From Podarcis raffonei (taxonomy: Eukaryota; Chordata; Lepidosauria; Squamata; Lacertidae): a stretch of 64,000 nucleotides of DNA. Numbering within the stretch: the first letter of the stretch is position 1; every line of letters begins with the position of its first letter. A program made the position numbers and the translations under genes. The notes beneath the pieces were generated by a model, which did not search any database, was not told where the DNA came from, and saw only the letters and a list, made by a program, of their open reading frames with translations. Location of the stretch: positions 31,682,501-31,746,500 of the forward strand of contig NC_070614.1 in NCBI RefSeq assembly GCF_027172205.1, in the 5' to 3' direction. Of the stretch, positions 44,606 through 55,945 are shown piece by piece.

Positions 44606-44895
44606 GGGATGCGGGTGGTGCTGTGGGTTAAACCACAGAGCCTAGGACTTGCCAATCAGAAGGTTGGTGGTTCGAATCCCCGCAGCGGGGTGAGCTCCCG
44701 TTGCTCGGTCCCTACTCCTGCCAACCTAGCAGTTCAAAAGCACTTCAAAGTGCAAATAGATAAATAGGTGCGCTGCTCTGGTTCGCCAGAAGCGGCTTAG
44801 TCATGTTGGCCACATGACCCGGAAGCTGTATGCCGGCTCCCTCGGCCAATAAAGCAAGATGAGCGTCGCAACCCCTAATGGTCCCTTTACCTTTA
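44606..44895 (+). repeat. tRNA-derived squamate SINE
   Basis: GGGATGCGGGTGGTGCTGTG (A-box region) and GGTGGTTCGAATCCCC (B box) are followed by a body containing GCCAACCTAGCAGTTCAAAA and a tail CCTTTACCTTT. The paralogue at 55,447-55,578 holds about 130 bases that are missing here, so the insertion or a later event removed flanking sequence. Confidence 0.85.
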
Positions 44896-45006
44896 AGACT
44901 CCTTTAAAATTGAAAGATGAGAAGAAAATAAAATGCTGATAGACACATCTAGATTACATCAGAGTAAAAGGAAACTACCAAATCACCTTAAATTGTTTTA
45001 AAATAC

Positions 45007-45261
45007 CTTTAATGATAAGATTCAATTTCCTCTCCAGCTACTTTAGGGTACGATACGATAAAGATGTCAGAATCCATGCATCTTCTCAACCAAGCTCTTT
45101 CAGCCTTCTTGCAGCACTTGCCACAGTACGTGTAACGTCCCCCCCCTCTCCTTTAAATAGACTGCATAGGTGAGGATAATAGTCACTAAATTAGCAACAG
45201 TAGACATGGGAAGGATCATTTTTTTAAGTCTTACTTGCCATCTTGGGATCTTACTCCCAAG
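45007..45261 (-). promoter_or_regulatory. Candidate OR promoter and first exon (alpha OR 41,794)
   Basis: Inverted repeat CTTGGGA/TCCCAAG at 45,242-45,261 and, on the minus strand, TATA-like CTATTTAAAGG at 45,160-45,150. A segment of about 120 bases follows and ends ATTAAAG before GTATTT at 45,006. It lies 2.25 kb from the acceptor at 42,755. The TCCCAAGAGT beside the repeat resembles, imperfectly, the Olf-1/EBF consensus TCCCNNGGGA used by OR promoters. Confidence 0.6.
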
Positions 45262-45491
45262 AGTCCAGCACAGCTCATCTGAAAACATTGTTGAAATTTG
45301 CTGCTTCTACATTCACAGTAGAAAAAAAAGTATTTATGTAGAAATTATACAAGAGTGGGGCACAAAATCAATCTTGTTTTACACCCCTTAGGAAAACTAT
45401 TGAATCTGAAAGGAAGTCCACAAGTCCATGCAAAATTTTAGTGCAAGGATCAGAGGAGAGCTAGAGTATAACATTTATCCAGTGAAGTGAG

Positions 45492-46372
45492 AATGGCCAC
45501 TTACCCTTCTTCCACGGCGAGTGGCAGTTGTGGCCCACCATGGTGCCTCCCTAAGCCCCTGGAGCCTCGCCATGTTGCCCTGACTGTTGGGTTCCTCCCC
45601 AGCCACCGCAGAGCATCTTGCCAATCCACGGTGGTCTGGGGGGGTGAAGCTTTTGCAGGCTTCACTCAGGTCCACTCCCTGGACTTATAATCAGGCCGAC
45701 GCAACTCACTGCAGCCAAGTCAGCCTTGTGGTGTCACCAACCCTGCCCACCCTTTAGCATTGCTATTGTTTTTCTGCTTTTCTTCTAACCTTTTCCTTCC
45801 AGCTTAGTGGGCTTTCCTATGATTCCTTAATGGTTGCTGTTTTTCAGAGCTGGGAAGGAATTTCCCCTGATTGTCAGGTTTTGCCTTCCCCGTAGAACTA
45901 GTCGCAATTTTGGCGGGTTAGTGCTTTGGCGGAATCCTTTAGTCTATCTTCTGACCTGGAGGGGTGGACGGGTGATACACCCCCCCTACCAGCAGCAGCA
46001 TTTACAGGGTACCCCATTAAAGGGGTCTTGAGGGGGAAGTCTCTGTCTATATAGAGCCAGAAGCGGTTGGCCAGCAGGCCATAGAGCCCCCCCCCCCAAT
46101 GTTTGGGCTGCCCCATCTCTTAACTGCCCTGAAGAAGAAGGAGGAGGAGGAGGAGGAGTGTTTTGCTATTAACCCTTCCTCCCAACCAGGACCCAGTCAT
46201 GCCTCGGTTCCCCATGGGGAATAGATGCCCAATGCCTATGCCAAGGTTTACCTACATCTGAAATTAATAAAACTGTGGCCTTTTAATCCCATTACAGTTG
46301 TCATGTCTATTCATTCTTCCCACCAGTCAGCTAGTCTCCCTGGGGGCAGGGCCTCTGTGGCTGGGCATGCAA
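45492..46372 (+). mobile_element. LTR-like retroelement copy
   Basis: Relative to the empty site at 12,400-12,440 (GTGAAGTGAG then CTCCTTCC), about 880 bases are inserted. Family marks: CCATTAAAGGGG, CCAATGCCTATGCC, AATAAAACTGTGGCC and a 3' end near GGGCATGCAA. A GAG-rich run sits at 46,132-46,157. A related copy occupies 56,174-56,938. Confidence 0.6.
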
Positions 46373-46834
46373 CTATTCCTCTAACCTCAGCCATAGACAC
46401 TGTTGGTTAATGGAATCAAAGGCAAATAAGAGTGAGCCCAATTAATACAGCACCCACGGTTTTGTTTGTTTGTTGCTAACATACTTTTGAATAAGATAAG
46501 GAAAAACAACACAGTGATCAAATGTGTTATATCTACTGTGGAAACCAGCTACCTCTCTTTGATCCATACATAATATAATTTTGAATATAACAAGCTCTGT
46601 CAGTGGCAGTTGGTGCTCACTGGACCTAGTGAGACTTGTAAAATGTCATGAACAAGTGGCCAATGAGCTGTGATAAGTATGTACAGGTTAGCAAACTGAA
46701 TTGGTGAATCTTAAAAGTGCTACATAGGACTGCTAACAAGAAACCCAATAAATTTCCAGACCAATATCCCCTTCACCCAGCTTATTCACTTCTACATCTT
46801 TTTTCCAAAAGATGTAAAAAGGTGTAAGTGGACT

Positions 46835-46945
46835 ACAACCTGAGAGACCAAGGTTAAACCCAGCCATGAAACTCACTGAGTGGCTTTAGGCCAGTCACTG
46901 CCTCTCAGTCTAATGTACTTCATGAGCTTGCTGTGAGGGTATGAT
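46835..46945 (+). repeat. CORE/MIR-like SINE relic
   Basis: Contains TGGCTTTAGGCCAGTCACTG and CCTCTCAGTCTAATGTACTT, diverged from the CORE-type body seen at 10,905. A related stretch is near 63,195-63,290. Confidence 0.5.
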
Positions 46946-47789
46946 TTAGTTAGTTTAGTTAGTTAGTTAGTTAGTTAGTTAGTTGATAATGTTTGCATAT
47001 TTGACCATAATGTGCAAACTGGACTACCTGTATTAAAAGTGCTGGAAAAATGCGAAGGTGAGAGTGTGTGCAAACGGGGTGTGGGGGCAGAATACCACAT
47101 TCCATGATGGATTATTTCATGGAAGAATCAACTATGATAAATTGGTTCATCAGGGAATGCACATTGTTGCACATGTGGTTAGAGTGTGCAATTACAACTA
47201 GTTACTGGATACTGGATATTGGATACTGGATAGGATACTGGATACTGGATACAGAGAGCGTGGTATCTATGATAATATTATCTTCCTAATTGTGCTGTTT
47301 TAAATGTGCATTTTGCATTTGATTTCCTTTGGTAATGTTTTATTTTGAAATCTTTAAGATAATGTTTTAGCTTTCTGTTAATTATGTTAGCCTGGAAGTA
47401 ACTGCAAGGGTGGCTGGGTTTTTGACAGCAGTATCTCTTAGAGCAGTGAATGGCACTATTTAGTGGAAAGAAATCCCAATGGACTGAGCCAGAGGTGGAT
47501 CCTAACAACTCCCGAGGGAGAGGCAGTCTCCAGGGTGACTGATGGGAAGATGGAATATGGCAAGGGAAATGTTTCTAGCAATGAATATTATCAAAATAAG
47601 AGAAGGAAGATTGCAACATCATATATTAATTTATCAAAAAAAGTTTTATAATTTAGAATGATCACAATCAAAATGCCTGATTCTGTCTACACTACAGTAA
47701 AACTGAAAATTCTGATGGGAAATTACACGTTTTCAACACTTTTTCTTTTTAGAATGAATATTCGTTACCTTTGATTGTTCTATATAGGC

Positions 47790-48000
47790 AACCCCCATTA
47801 AGTGGGGGTTATGTTCCAAGGCACCACGAGTTCAAGCGAAATAATGTGTATTTGAAACATCATTGAAAAAGCCTGTAAACACCTCATTCCACCCCTTTCT
47901 GTGACATTTTTAGGTCACTTCGGGGTTCAGTGTGATGCACTTTTGTGAGGTTGAACACATATTGAAAATCTGTAAATGGCAGGTTGGCTGTATTTATGCC
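47790..48000. repeat. Interspersed repeat, probably a DNA-transposon remnant
   Basis: GGCAACCCCCATTAAGTGGG and GTTCCAAGGCACCACGAG recur at 58,234-58,280, where the copy is cut by a rearrangement junction. The AAC/GTT-rich ends are suggestive, but no clean inverted repeats are visible. Confidence 0.35.
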
Positions 48001-48518
48001 AGTTGTAAGTGAAATAAACAATTTTAAAAATAGGGTGAAATGACAATGAATGACACGGAGAATTTTGTGGGGAAACCGGGTGGGAGGGAAATATGTATCA
48101 CAGAATTAGGAGCATGGTAAACTCTCTTCAGACAGGGCATCATTCCTGCCTCTATCTGGAGATGTCAGGGTTAAATTGAGAACCTTCTGTATCCAAAGCA
48201 GATGATCCATCCCTGGAGATGTCAGGGATTATCAACATGCAAAGCAGATGTTCTACCAAAAGCTTATAGTTCAAGGTAAAAAATTGCAGAGCCAAATATT
48301 ACCATACAGAAACTGCAATATTCTGAATGAGAATATTTGTCCATTTAGCTCTGTAATGCCTACAATGGCTTTCAGTGGCTCTCTAGGGCTTGAAAGAGGA
48401 AACAATTCCTTCCCATGCTGTTTGAATTCAAAGGATTTATTTTATCAAAGGTTATAATTCTGGGTTAAAAAATTGCATATTAAAATGTTCACACATTGAA
48501 GGGTATAGAATTGCACTT

Positions 48519-49475
48519 TTAGAGAACTCTAAATTGAGTTTTAGAAGGCCCCAAATCTAAGAGTTTCCACAATGCAGTCTTGATGTCTTTGTTTCTCATG
48601 CTGTAAATGAATGGATTCAGTGTGGGAGGAATAATGGTATATATTCCAGCAAAAGCAATATCGAGATCAGAAGAAGCGTCATTTGGAGGCTTTGCATAAG
48701 CAAAGATCCCAGTGAATATAAGCACAGATACAACCGTGAGGTGAGGAAGGCAAGTGGAGAGGAGTTTTTTCTGACCCTGAACAGAAGGGATTCTGAGCAC
48801 TGCGGAAAAGATCTGCATATATGTTATGATAATGAATATGAAACAACCTGTTCCTATACTAAAGGTTAGAACAAGAAGCCCAACTTCAACTAAGTAAAAG
48901 TCAGAGCAGGAGAGCTTCAATAATTTTGGGATTTCACAGAAGAACTGATTGACAGCATTAGAACAGAAGGTGTTGGCAAAGGTGCTGCCAGCATGCAATA
49001 TGGCAGCAAGAAGGCCTACAATCCACCCAATGGCTACCATCTGTATGCAGGCTCCTTTGTGCATAATTGTCTCATAGTGGAGTGGGTTGCAAATAGCAAC
49101 ATAGCGATCATGTGCCATGATAGTTAGCAGAGCAAAATCTGATGTTCCAAATAAATATAAAAAGAAAACTTGAGCAACGCATCCAAAATATGAAATATAC
49201 CTGCTGTTTAAGAGGGAAATAGCCATTGATTTGGGTACCATGACGGAAATTGTTCCAACATCCAGCATAGCCAAATTCAGTAGAAAGAAGTACATGGGTG
49301 TGTGAAGGTGGTGATCAAGGACAATTGCAGCAACAATGAGCAGGTTCCCTATGATTGCTGTCATGTATAATGCTAGGAACACAAAAAAGTGTAAGATCTG
49401 TAGTTCTCGAATGTCTGAGAATCCCAGCAGCAGAAAAGTAACATTGTGCATTTTGTTCATAGGGCTTATTAACAT
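48519..49475 (-). CDS. Olfactory receptor, family 14-like (beta type)
   Basis: Intact receptor of 318 residues from the ATG at 49,475 (MLISPMNKMHNVTFLLLGFS). The frame runs upstream to 49,517, but that part is the pyrimidine-rich end of the intron (CTTCTTCCTTGTACAG). The exon starts at 49,480, so 49,475 is the first usable ATG, with 49,460 and 49,451 as alternatives. Motifs: GNLLIV, LHTPMYFFLLNLA, MAHDRYVAICNPLHY, KKLLSTCLPHLTVV (Leu for the usual Ala) and NPFIYSMRNKDIK. The candidate promoter and first exon lie at 52,290-52,543. Confidence 0.94.
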   Translation of the reverse strand: MLISPMNKMHNVTFLLLGFSDIRELQILHFFVFLALYMTAIIGNLLIVAAIVLDHHLHTPMYFFLLNLAMLDVGTISVMVPKSMAISLLNSRYISYFGCVAQVFFLYLFGTSDFALLTIMAHDRYVAICNPLHYETIMHKGACIQMVAIGWIVGLLAAILHAGSTFANTFCSNAVNQFFCEIPKLLKLSCSDFYLVEVGLLVLTFSIGTGCFIFIIITYMQIFSAVLRIPSVQGQKKLLSTCLPHLTVVSVLIFTGIFAYAKPPNDASSDLDIAFAGIYTIIPPTLNPFIYSMRNKDIKTALWKLLDLGPSKTQFRVL

Positions 49476-49639
49476 GCTACCTGTACAAGGAAGAAGATAA
49501 GGATTGTTAGGGTACAAATATTGATTAACCAGTTAGATTTAAGCACAGTGCCTTTTATCTAATAATCAAATCTAATGGTATTCTTTGCTTAACTGATTAA
49601 TAGGCAAATGTTGTGATGGCCCTTTTGCCCCCTCAGTTT

Positions 49640-49785
49640 TAGAACCATAGAACAATAGAATTGTAGAGTTGGAATGGACCCCAACCCCCTGCAATGCAAG
49701 TATCTTTTACCCAACATGGAGCTCAAACTCATGACTGAGTTTAAGAGTCTCAGGTTTACCAACTGAGCTATCCCAGCATGGATAT
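49640..49785 (-). repeat. tRNA-Lys-derived SINE, minus strand
   Basis: On the minus strand GATAGCTCAGTTGGTAAACC and TTTGAGCTCCATGTTGGG trace a tRNA-Lys head. The body ends TTCTATTGTTCTATGGTTCT. The head is diverged and is not a working tRNA. Confidence 0.8.
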
Positions 49786-49815
49786 TGTCCTGAGAGTATC
49801 TGTGTCTATTCATTT

Positions 49816-49902
49816 TATTTTTATTTTTATTTTTATTTTTATTTTTATTTTTATTTTTATTTTTATTTTTATTTTTATTTTTATTTTTATTTTTATTTTT
49901 AT
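49816..49902. repeat. (TTTTA)n pentanucleotide repeat
   Basis: About seventeen near-perfect units, followed by the L2-like tail at 49,903-50,010 of which it may be an expanded end. Confidence 0.95.
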
Positions 49903-50010
49903 CATCATCATTTTCTATACCGCTTTATAGTTTAAAGAAAAAAATCTCAGAGTGCTTTACAGCACATTAAAACATCAAATAAAACAATGCAGAATAAAAC
50001 ATTTTTAAAG
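49903..50010 (-). mobile_element. LINE 3' tail (L2/CR1-like), minus strand
   Basis: CTATACCGCTTTATAGTTTAA and CTCAGAGTGCTTTACAGCAC are the reverse of a typical LINE 3' end. A similar tail lies at about 63,315-63,440. Confidence 0.6.
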
Positions 50011-50021
50011 AAAGTCAAATA

Positions 50022-50252
50022 CAGTGGTACCTCAGGTTACAGACGCTTCAGGTTACAGACTCCACTAAACCAGAAATAGTACCTCGGGTTAAGAACTTTG
50101 CTTCAGGATAAGAACAGAAATCGCACAGTGGCACGGTGGCACGGTGGCAGCGGGAAGCCCCATTAGCTAATGTGGTGTCTCAGGTTAAGAACAGTTTCAA
50201 GTGAAGAATAGATCTCCGGAACGAATTAAATTCTTAATCCGAGGTACCACTG
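50022..50252 (-). mobile_element. MITE with TA target site (Tc1/mariner-like)
   Basis: CAGTGGTACCTCAGG and GAGGTACCACTG ends flanked by TA. Same family as 43,291-43,532, reversed. Confidence 0.8.
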
Positions 50253-50254
50253 TA

Positions 50255-52289
50255 TATAGTCAAGGCAACATGATTTACAGGAAACTAAAATATTACCTTA
50301 AAGCTTTCAAAATAAAACATTACAAAGGAAGTCAAGTACAGAATACATATTTAACACAAACCAAGTTAACAAAAGAACTTAAACATTTCAAAATAAAACA
50401 TTGCTAAATGAAGTCAAATATAAAATGCACCTTTAAAACAACATAATTAACAAGAGAATAAAACATTATCATAGGCATAGAACATATCTGCTGCTGTTGC
50501 TGCCAGTCCTGCCTCTACATCTCTTGCAAATGTGTGCAGAATGGCGTGAGACTATCCCCTCCACACTTTGCTTACAGTTATGCATTCAATGGAACATCAG
50601 AAAGGGAAACCTATGTTCACACATCTATATGTGTGTAAGAGCTCACCACACAGTTGTTGGCCCCAATCATGAAGGGTTCTGATTAAGGTGCACCGAATAC
50701 ATGCACAAAACTACATGCTTCTTTTCTGATGTTTGGGTGGACATGCAGATGTCAGGGAGAAGGATGGAAGGATGGAAGAAGTTACTCATTGTAGGGTTGT
50801 GGAATAGATGTAGTTTAAAAGTGAGCCCAAAGAAAAAAGTTTGAGAACCACTGCTTTAGTTCAATAGTCTAATGAAATAATGAATGGTCATGGCTAAAAT
50901 GCTTAAAGGAGAACATTGGTTCAAGGGCAATTCTGCAGAGGGGGGAATCTGCATTCTCCATGAAGCCTAACCTACCTTGCAAGCCTTTTCTAAGAATAAA
51001 AGGGAGTAGTCCACCTCCCCCATTGTCTCCACTGGGATAGACGGAAAACAGTGCAACTGGGCAACCCTAGGTTTCTTTCTAAAACTTATGCAACAGAGTG
51101 CAGCATAGGAAATGACAACACATCAGCCACCAGCCTCCATGATGCAGAGAGATGTTGCCTTCCTCCAACCCTCACCACAAACTGATTTGGATGCACTGGC
51201 TCCAGTTTCCCACCTCAGATACACCACATCATTTTTACAGCAATTTTCATTGGGGGGGGGAGAGATTTGTACCATTTTAGCTCAGACCTACGCAGGAGTA
51301 AGGGAACAGTAGTGCAGGAGGAGGAACAAAACAACTACTCACACCCTTGTTTGATGCATATCACAAGGTGTGCTTCCACATGGCAGTTTATTGTGGACTT
51401 GGTGCTGGTCATGCTCAGAAAGTTCTCACGTCATCCACACAATTTTGTCACCATCAAAATTCCAGCCTATACTTTTTCTTCCTTTAACCTGGATTATCTG
51501 TGTTGAGGTCTGAAAAAATAACTCATCGTGCATCTGCTTTCATTGCTAGTGTGGAAACTCCTAAGCACATTTTTGTTCTGAATGAATGGGCTGTTTCTCA
51601 GCTGAGTGGTGACTTTTCAGTGAGCAGCCTTTATTCCCACAACCCCACTTCAATTGACTCCTTTCATGAACAGTTCTCAAAAGATATGTAATGGTGAAAA
51701 TCAATGCTTGGGGCTGCTTGCTCTGATCACAGAGCTGCTTTGTGCTATGTGATCTGCCCTGGATCTCCTAAGAGCTAGTCTACCGTCCCCTTGTGTAGTA
51801 AGATTCTGTCCTAACCTCAGTCATTCAGTGGGGGATAGGGCTGGGTTTCAGTGTGGTAGGGGATTTCATTTTGGTTGTTGCTGTTACAGGAATAATAAAA
51901 TATTTATACCATCATTTATAACTGCGCTGCCTTTTTAGCCACAGTTTCCCATTAAATGTGGTGTACCAGAATTCACAAATATGAAACATACTGGGTTGGA
52001 TCCTTATTTAGTCCTACTTGCAGGAGACCTGCTGAAATCAATGGGTCTATTCCAAGTGTTACCAAGTCTGGACCCAGCCTAACAAAATGATGATCCAGTT
52101 AGAAAGAAACTACACATTTTTAAAAGTAGAGCAGTGTAGTGATGGCTTCATTGTTTCAAGTATGTATGTATGAGACCCCTTGAGAACTGATAGAAGACCA
52201 GAAGACAAACAAATTGGCAAACACCTTGAGATTGCATAAAAGTAATAGGAAACTACTGAACCCCCTTACATCATTTTAAAATACAGTAC
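50255..52289. other. Spacer and probable first intron of beta OR 48.5
   Basis: No gene. Two short AAAACATTncnAAA-type repeats (50,280-50,460), spacer modules shared with 8.74 kb and 61.86 kb (50,570-50,670) and with 9.01 kb (51,540-51,640), and an AATAATAAAAT segment shared with 61,968. Confidence 0.55.
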
Positions 52290-52543
52290 CTTTAATCGTG
52301 AAATTCAGTTTTCCCTCCAGCTGTTTTAAGGTAAAATGCAGTTCATATGTGAGAGCCCATGCATCTTCTTTCAATCTTCCTGTGGAACTTACCACTGAAG
52401 AGGTAGCTGTTTTCCCCATTTTAAAAAGATTGCATATGTGGGAATAATGGTCGCTAAAGGTTGCATCAGGTATTAGTGCCAGCAGACATGGCAGGGAGAG
52501 TTATTTTAAGCCTGTTTTGCCATCTTGAGATCTTACTCCCAAG
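52290..52543 (-). promoter_or_regulatory. Candidate OR promoter and first exon (beta OR 48,519)
   Basis: Inverted repeat at 52,524-52,543 (left arm CTTGAGA, one mismatch; right arm TCCCAAG), AT-rich CTTTTTAAAAT on the minus strand near 52,430, and an exon end ATTAAAG before GTACTG at 52,289. It lies 2.8 kb from the acceptor at 49,481. Confidence 0.5.
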
Positions 52544-53526
52544 AGTAAGCACAACTGATCACACTCCTCAGGTACATGTTGGTAGTCCTTTGGTAGCAGA
52601 CACAAAGAAATAACAGATACAACATGTGCGTCAGTACATGAAAAATGATCACACATGTGGTGAAATCCATGTCTATTTATTTTGCAATATTCAAATACTG
52701 TAGCCATTTCTAGATAGAGATAGATTTCCATAGCAATCCATGTTGAATTGTGGTATTGCATTATACATAGGGCTGCCCTTCAGAAGCCTCAGTTAGTGCA
52801 GAAACTGACTGGAGTATTTCTAACTGAAGTTGTATGATGGATAGTACACACCAACCTTTTTGGAGTCTTAATGCTTTGAAACCCTCCAATGTAGGCACAA
52901 GTTGTATATATGTGTAAATGAAGCATATATCATAAAGACACAACAGTCTCTGTTGTCCCTCATTCCAAAGGAAACATGAACCCTGGGTAAATTCCAGGAA
53001 CCCCTGGAATCTCACGCGACTCAGAAATTGGAGTGGCAAGCAAAAATATAATAAAATTGATAATTATTTTGGGGACATACATTTTATGCTTTTGAACTTT
53101 CATTTTTCTCCTAAAGGCATTGGAAATAGTATTTGCTGAAACAGTTATATCTAATTGGTATCACTAGTAAGTAAAACATTGTTTGGGGGGAGAAGGGTGA
53201 AGAGGATGAACAAATGGCAATGAATGGCATGGAGAATAAGGTGAATAAATTATAAGACTATTTGCATTGCAGAGTGAGCAACACAGGAAGTTATTTTACA
53301 CTGAAACAGCCCATTGGTCCATTTAGCTCAATATTGTTGACATTGATTGGTAGTGGCTCCCTATGGCTTGAGATATGGAATCATTCATTCCTCCACCTGC
53401 AGATGCCAGGGGTTACAGCAGGAACTTCCTACATGCAAAGCAAATGTCCACCCCAAGGTTCTAGTGCTAGGTTAAAAACTGTATATCAAAACATTCACAT
53501 TGAATATACAATCCATTTTTAAAAAC
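52544..53526. other. Spacer upstream of beta module, 3' of alpha OR 53.5
   Basis: No gene. The part at 52,979-53,520 is matched by 58,287-59,660, which is how the exact insertion point of the element at 58,694 is known. The part at 52,660-52,800 matches 5,740-5,920 and 62,600-63,000. Confidence 0.6.
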
Positions 53527-54465
53527 TCAAAATATATTTTTAGAAGAATGCCCATAATCTAAGAGTTTCCACAAAGCAGTCTTGATTTCTTTGTTTCTCA
53601 TGCTGTAGATGAATGGATTCAACATGGGAGGAATTACAGTATAAATCACAGCAAAAGTTATATCCAGATCAGAAGAAGCATTAGTGGGAGGCCTTGCATA
53701 GGCAAAGAGTGCAGTGCCCATAAACAAAGAGACAACAGTGAGGTGGGGAAGGCAAGTGGAGAGGGCTTTTTTCTGACCATGTACTGAAGGAATTCTGTGC
53801 ACTGTAGCAAATAGCTGCATGTATGTTATGATAATGAACATGAAGCATCCTAGTCCCAGGCAACACCCTAACACAATAACCCCTACTTCGACGAGGTAGA
53901 TATTAGAGCAAGAGAGCTTCAGTAATGTTGGAACTTCACAGAAGAACTGATGGACGTCATTTGAACAGAAGGTGATTGCAAAAGTGCTACAAGCGTGTAA
54001 CATGGCATAAAGAAGACTAGAAGTCAACACAATGATGGTCATCTGAATACAAGCTCCTCTGTGCATAATTGTCTCATACTGTAATGGGTTGCAGATGGCA
54101 ACATAGCGATCATGTGCCATTACTGTTAGAATGGCAAAATCTGCTGCTACAAAGAACATATAGAAGAAAACCTGGGCCACACACCCAGAGTAAGAAATCG
54201 ACCTGCTGTTCATGATGGAATTGGCTAATGATTTGGGAATCATGACAGAAGCAGAGCCCATGTCCATCATTGCCAAATTAGTTAGGAAAAAGTACATTGG
54301 TGTATGGAGGTGATGGTCTAGCACTATTGCAGCAATAATGAGGAGATTCCCAGTCATGGTAGTCAAGTACAATCCTAAGAACAGAAAGAAATATAAGATC
54401 TGTAGTTCTCGTACATCTGAGAATTCCCACAGCAGAAACGTTGAAATGGAAGTAAGATTGCTCAT
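53527..54465 (-). CDS. Olfactory receptor, family 14-like (alpha type)
   Basis: Intact 312-residue receptor, close paralogue of 41,794. It shows MSNLTS, LHTPMYFFLTNLA, MAHDRYVAICNPLQY, KKALSTCLPHLTVV and NPFIYSMRNKEIK. Between the acceptor at 54,491 and the ATG at 54,465 an upstream ATG opens a five-codon frame (MLKKK) whose TGA overlaps the receptor start. A candidate promoter and first exon lie at 55,693-55,945. Much of the 42,100-42,500 and 53,850-54,270 sequence is identical, while other parts differ more. Confidence 0.95.
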   Translation of the reverse strand: MSNLTSISTFLLWEFSDVRELQILYFFLFLGLYLTTMTGNLLIIAAIVLDHHLHTPMYFFLTNLAMMDMGSASVMIPKSLANSIMNSRSISYSGCVAQVFFYMFFVAADFAILTVMAHDRYVAICNPLQYETIMHRGACIQMTIIVLTSSLLYAMLHACSTFAITFCSNDVHQFFCEVPTLLKLSCSNIYLVEVGVIVLGCCLGLGCFMFIIITYMQLFATVHRIPSVHGQKKALSTCLPHLTVVSLFMGTALFAYARPPTNASSDLDITFAVIYTVIPPMLNPFIYSMRNKEIKTALWKLLDYGHSSKNIF

Positions 54466-54756
54466 TTTTTCTTCAACATTTGTATTTTCTCTGGTGGAGG
54501 AAGAAGCTAAAAAGTGTTAATATTGATTAACAAGCTAATTTAAACATGCTTCTTGAAATTTCATTATATATTCCACATTATTTTGCTAATCAAGTAGTGA
54601 AAAAACAATTGAAATTAAAGGTTATGCCAAAATAGCCAGTTTGTAAATTGAAGCTTCTATATCTGTTATTATCTAAAGTATCTCAAACACTTTTACTCCA
54701 AAATTTACATATTAACTCATATTGCATATTTTTGTTCAGTCTCCATGTTTGGAGGA

Positions 54757-54853
54757 TTCTGCAGGAGGCAGTGGAGGACAGAGGTGCCTGGCGTGCTCTG
54801 GTCCATGGGTCACGAAGAGTCGGACACGACTAAACAACTAAACAACAACAACA
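54757..54853 (+). mobile_element. BovB-type LINE/SINE 3' tail
   Basis: GGTCACGAAGAGTCGGACAC, GACTAAACAACTAAAC and an AAC tail match the 3' end shared by BovB LINEs and Sauria-type SINEs. The paralogous site at about 43,140 lacks it. Only about 100 bases are left. Confidence 0.75.
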
Positions 54854-55692
54854 AGTAATCTTACAGTGATATGAAGCTATCTGGGGGCTTTTAAACTACT
54901 TCCTTTAGTTGCCTTGCCCCACAAAATAAGCTGCTATTAATGTCACTTGAAGAGCTGTCCCATCGCTTGTGGCCTAATTCAAACCCATGTTTTTCAAAAA
55001 TAAGTAATAGAGTATATATGTGTTTGCGAATAAGGCAGAATTCTAAGGCAACAGCCTGTTTTGAATGTAGTCGGCTACAGATAAATAGTAAAGTGAATGC
55101 ATTATATTGACATAAAATCTCCTAATGAATTTCACAGGCCAGTAGTGCTACTGTTTGTGCCAATATATGTCTCTAATACTTCAGTGGGTGATAATGATCT
55201 GGGGTGGATTTGCGTCCCCATGAAATGTAACACAAATCTAGTTCTGCCTGCATGGATTTTCATGTCATCACTCTCTTATTTTTCTGACATGGGGGGAAAA
55301 AACCTGCTGCAAATTATCCAGTTACTGGGGGAAAAGGCTGTAGCCTTGATTGGGATCGTTCTTCCAGCACGCAGACTGAATGGAACAGAACACAGCCCAG
55401 ATCCATGATTCACGCATCACAAATGGACCACACAGTTGAATGATACAATATATCCGCATCAGCTACATCTATTTGCCTTTGGAACAATAATTAGGAATGT
55501 GTTTAGCATACCAGGTGGTCATTGTTCATTTTAAAGTTGAGCACTCTAATAAGGACTGGTATCAGCATACAAGAGTATATAAGACCCCTTTAAAATTGAT
55601 AGATGAGAAGAAAATAAAATGCTGATAGACATATCTAGATTACATCAGAGTAAAAGGAAACTACCAAACCACCTTAAATCGTTTTAAAATAC

Positions 55693-55945
55693 CTTTGATG
55701 ATAAGATTCAATTTCCTCTCCAAATACTTTAGGGTACGATACGATAAAGATGTCAGAATCCATGCATCTTCTCAACCAAGCTCTTTCAGCCTTCTTGCAG
55801 CACTTGCCACAGTACGTGTAACGTCCCCCCTCTCCTTTAAATAGACTGCATAGGTGAGGATAATAGTCACTAAATTAGCAGCAGTAGACATGGGAAAGAT
55901 CATTCTTTTAAGCCTTATTTGTCGTCTTGGGATCTTACTCCCAAG
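55693..55945 (-). promoter_or_regulatory. Candidate OR promoter and first exon (alpha OR 53,527)
   Basis: Inverted repeat CTTGGGA/TCCCAAG at 55,926-55,945, CTATTTAAAGG on the minus strand at 55,844-55,834, exon end ATCAAAG before GTATTT at 55,692. First intron of about 1.2 kb to the acceptor at 54,491. Confidence 0.6.

Larger units (their letters stand above)
46373..48518. other. Spacer between alpha 41.8 and beta 48.5
   Basis: No gene. Contains a CORE-like SINE relic (about 46,835-46,945), a (TTAG)n tract at 46,945-46,984, seven-base tandem repeats ACTGGAT at 47,204-47,252 (only one or two units at 57,681), and a repeat at about 47,790-48,000. The 47,190-47,800 part matches 57,670-58,285. 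Confidence 0.55.

Noticed and set aside
49476-49517. Fourteen-residue N-terminal extension of the OR at 48,519
   Set aside because: It is coded by the pyrimidine-rich intron end just before a strong AG acceptor, and no other OR in the array has it.
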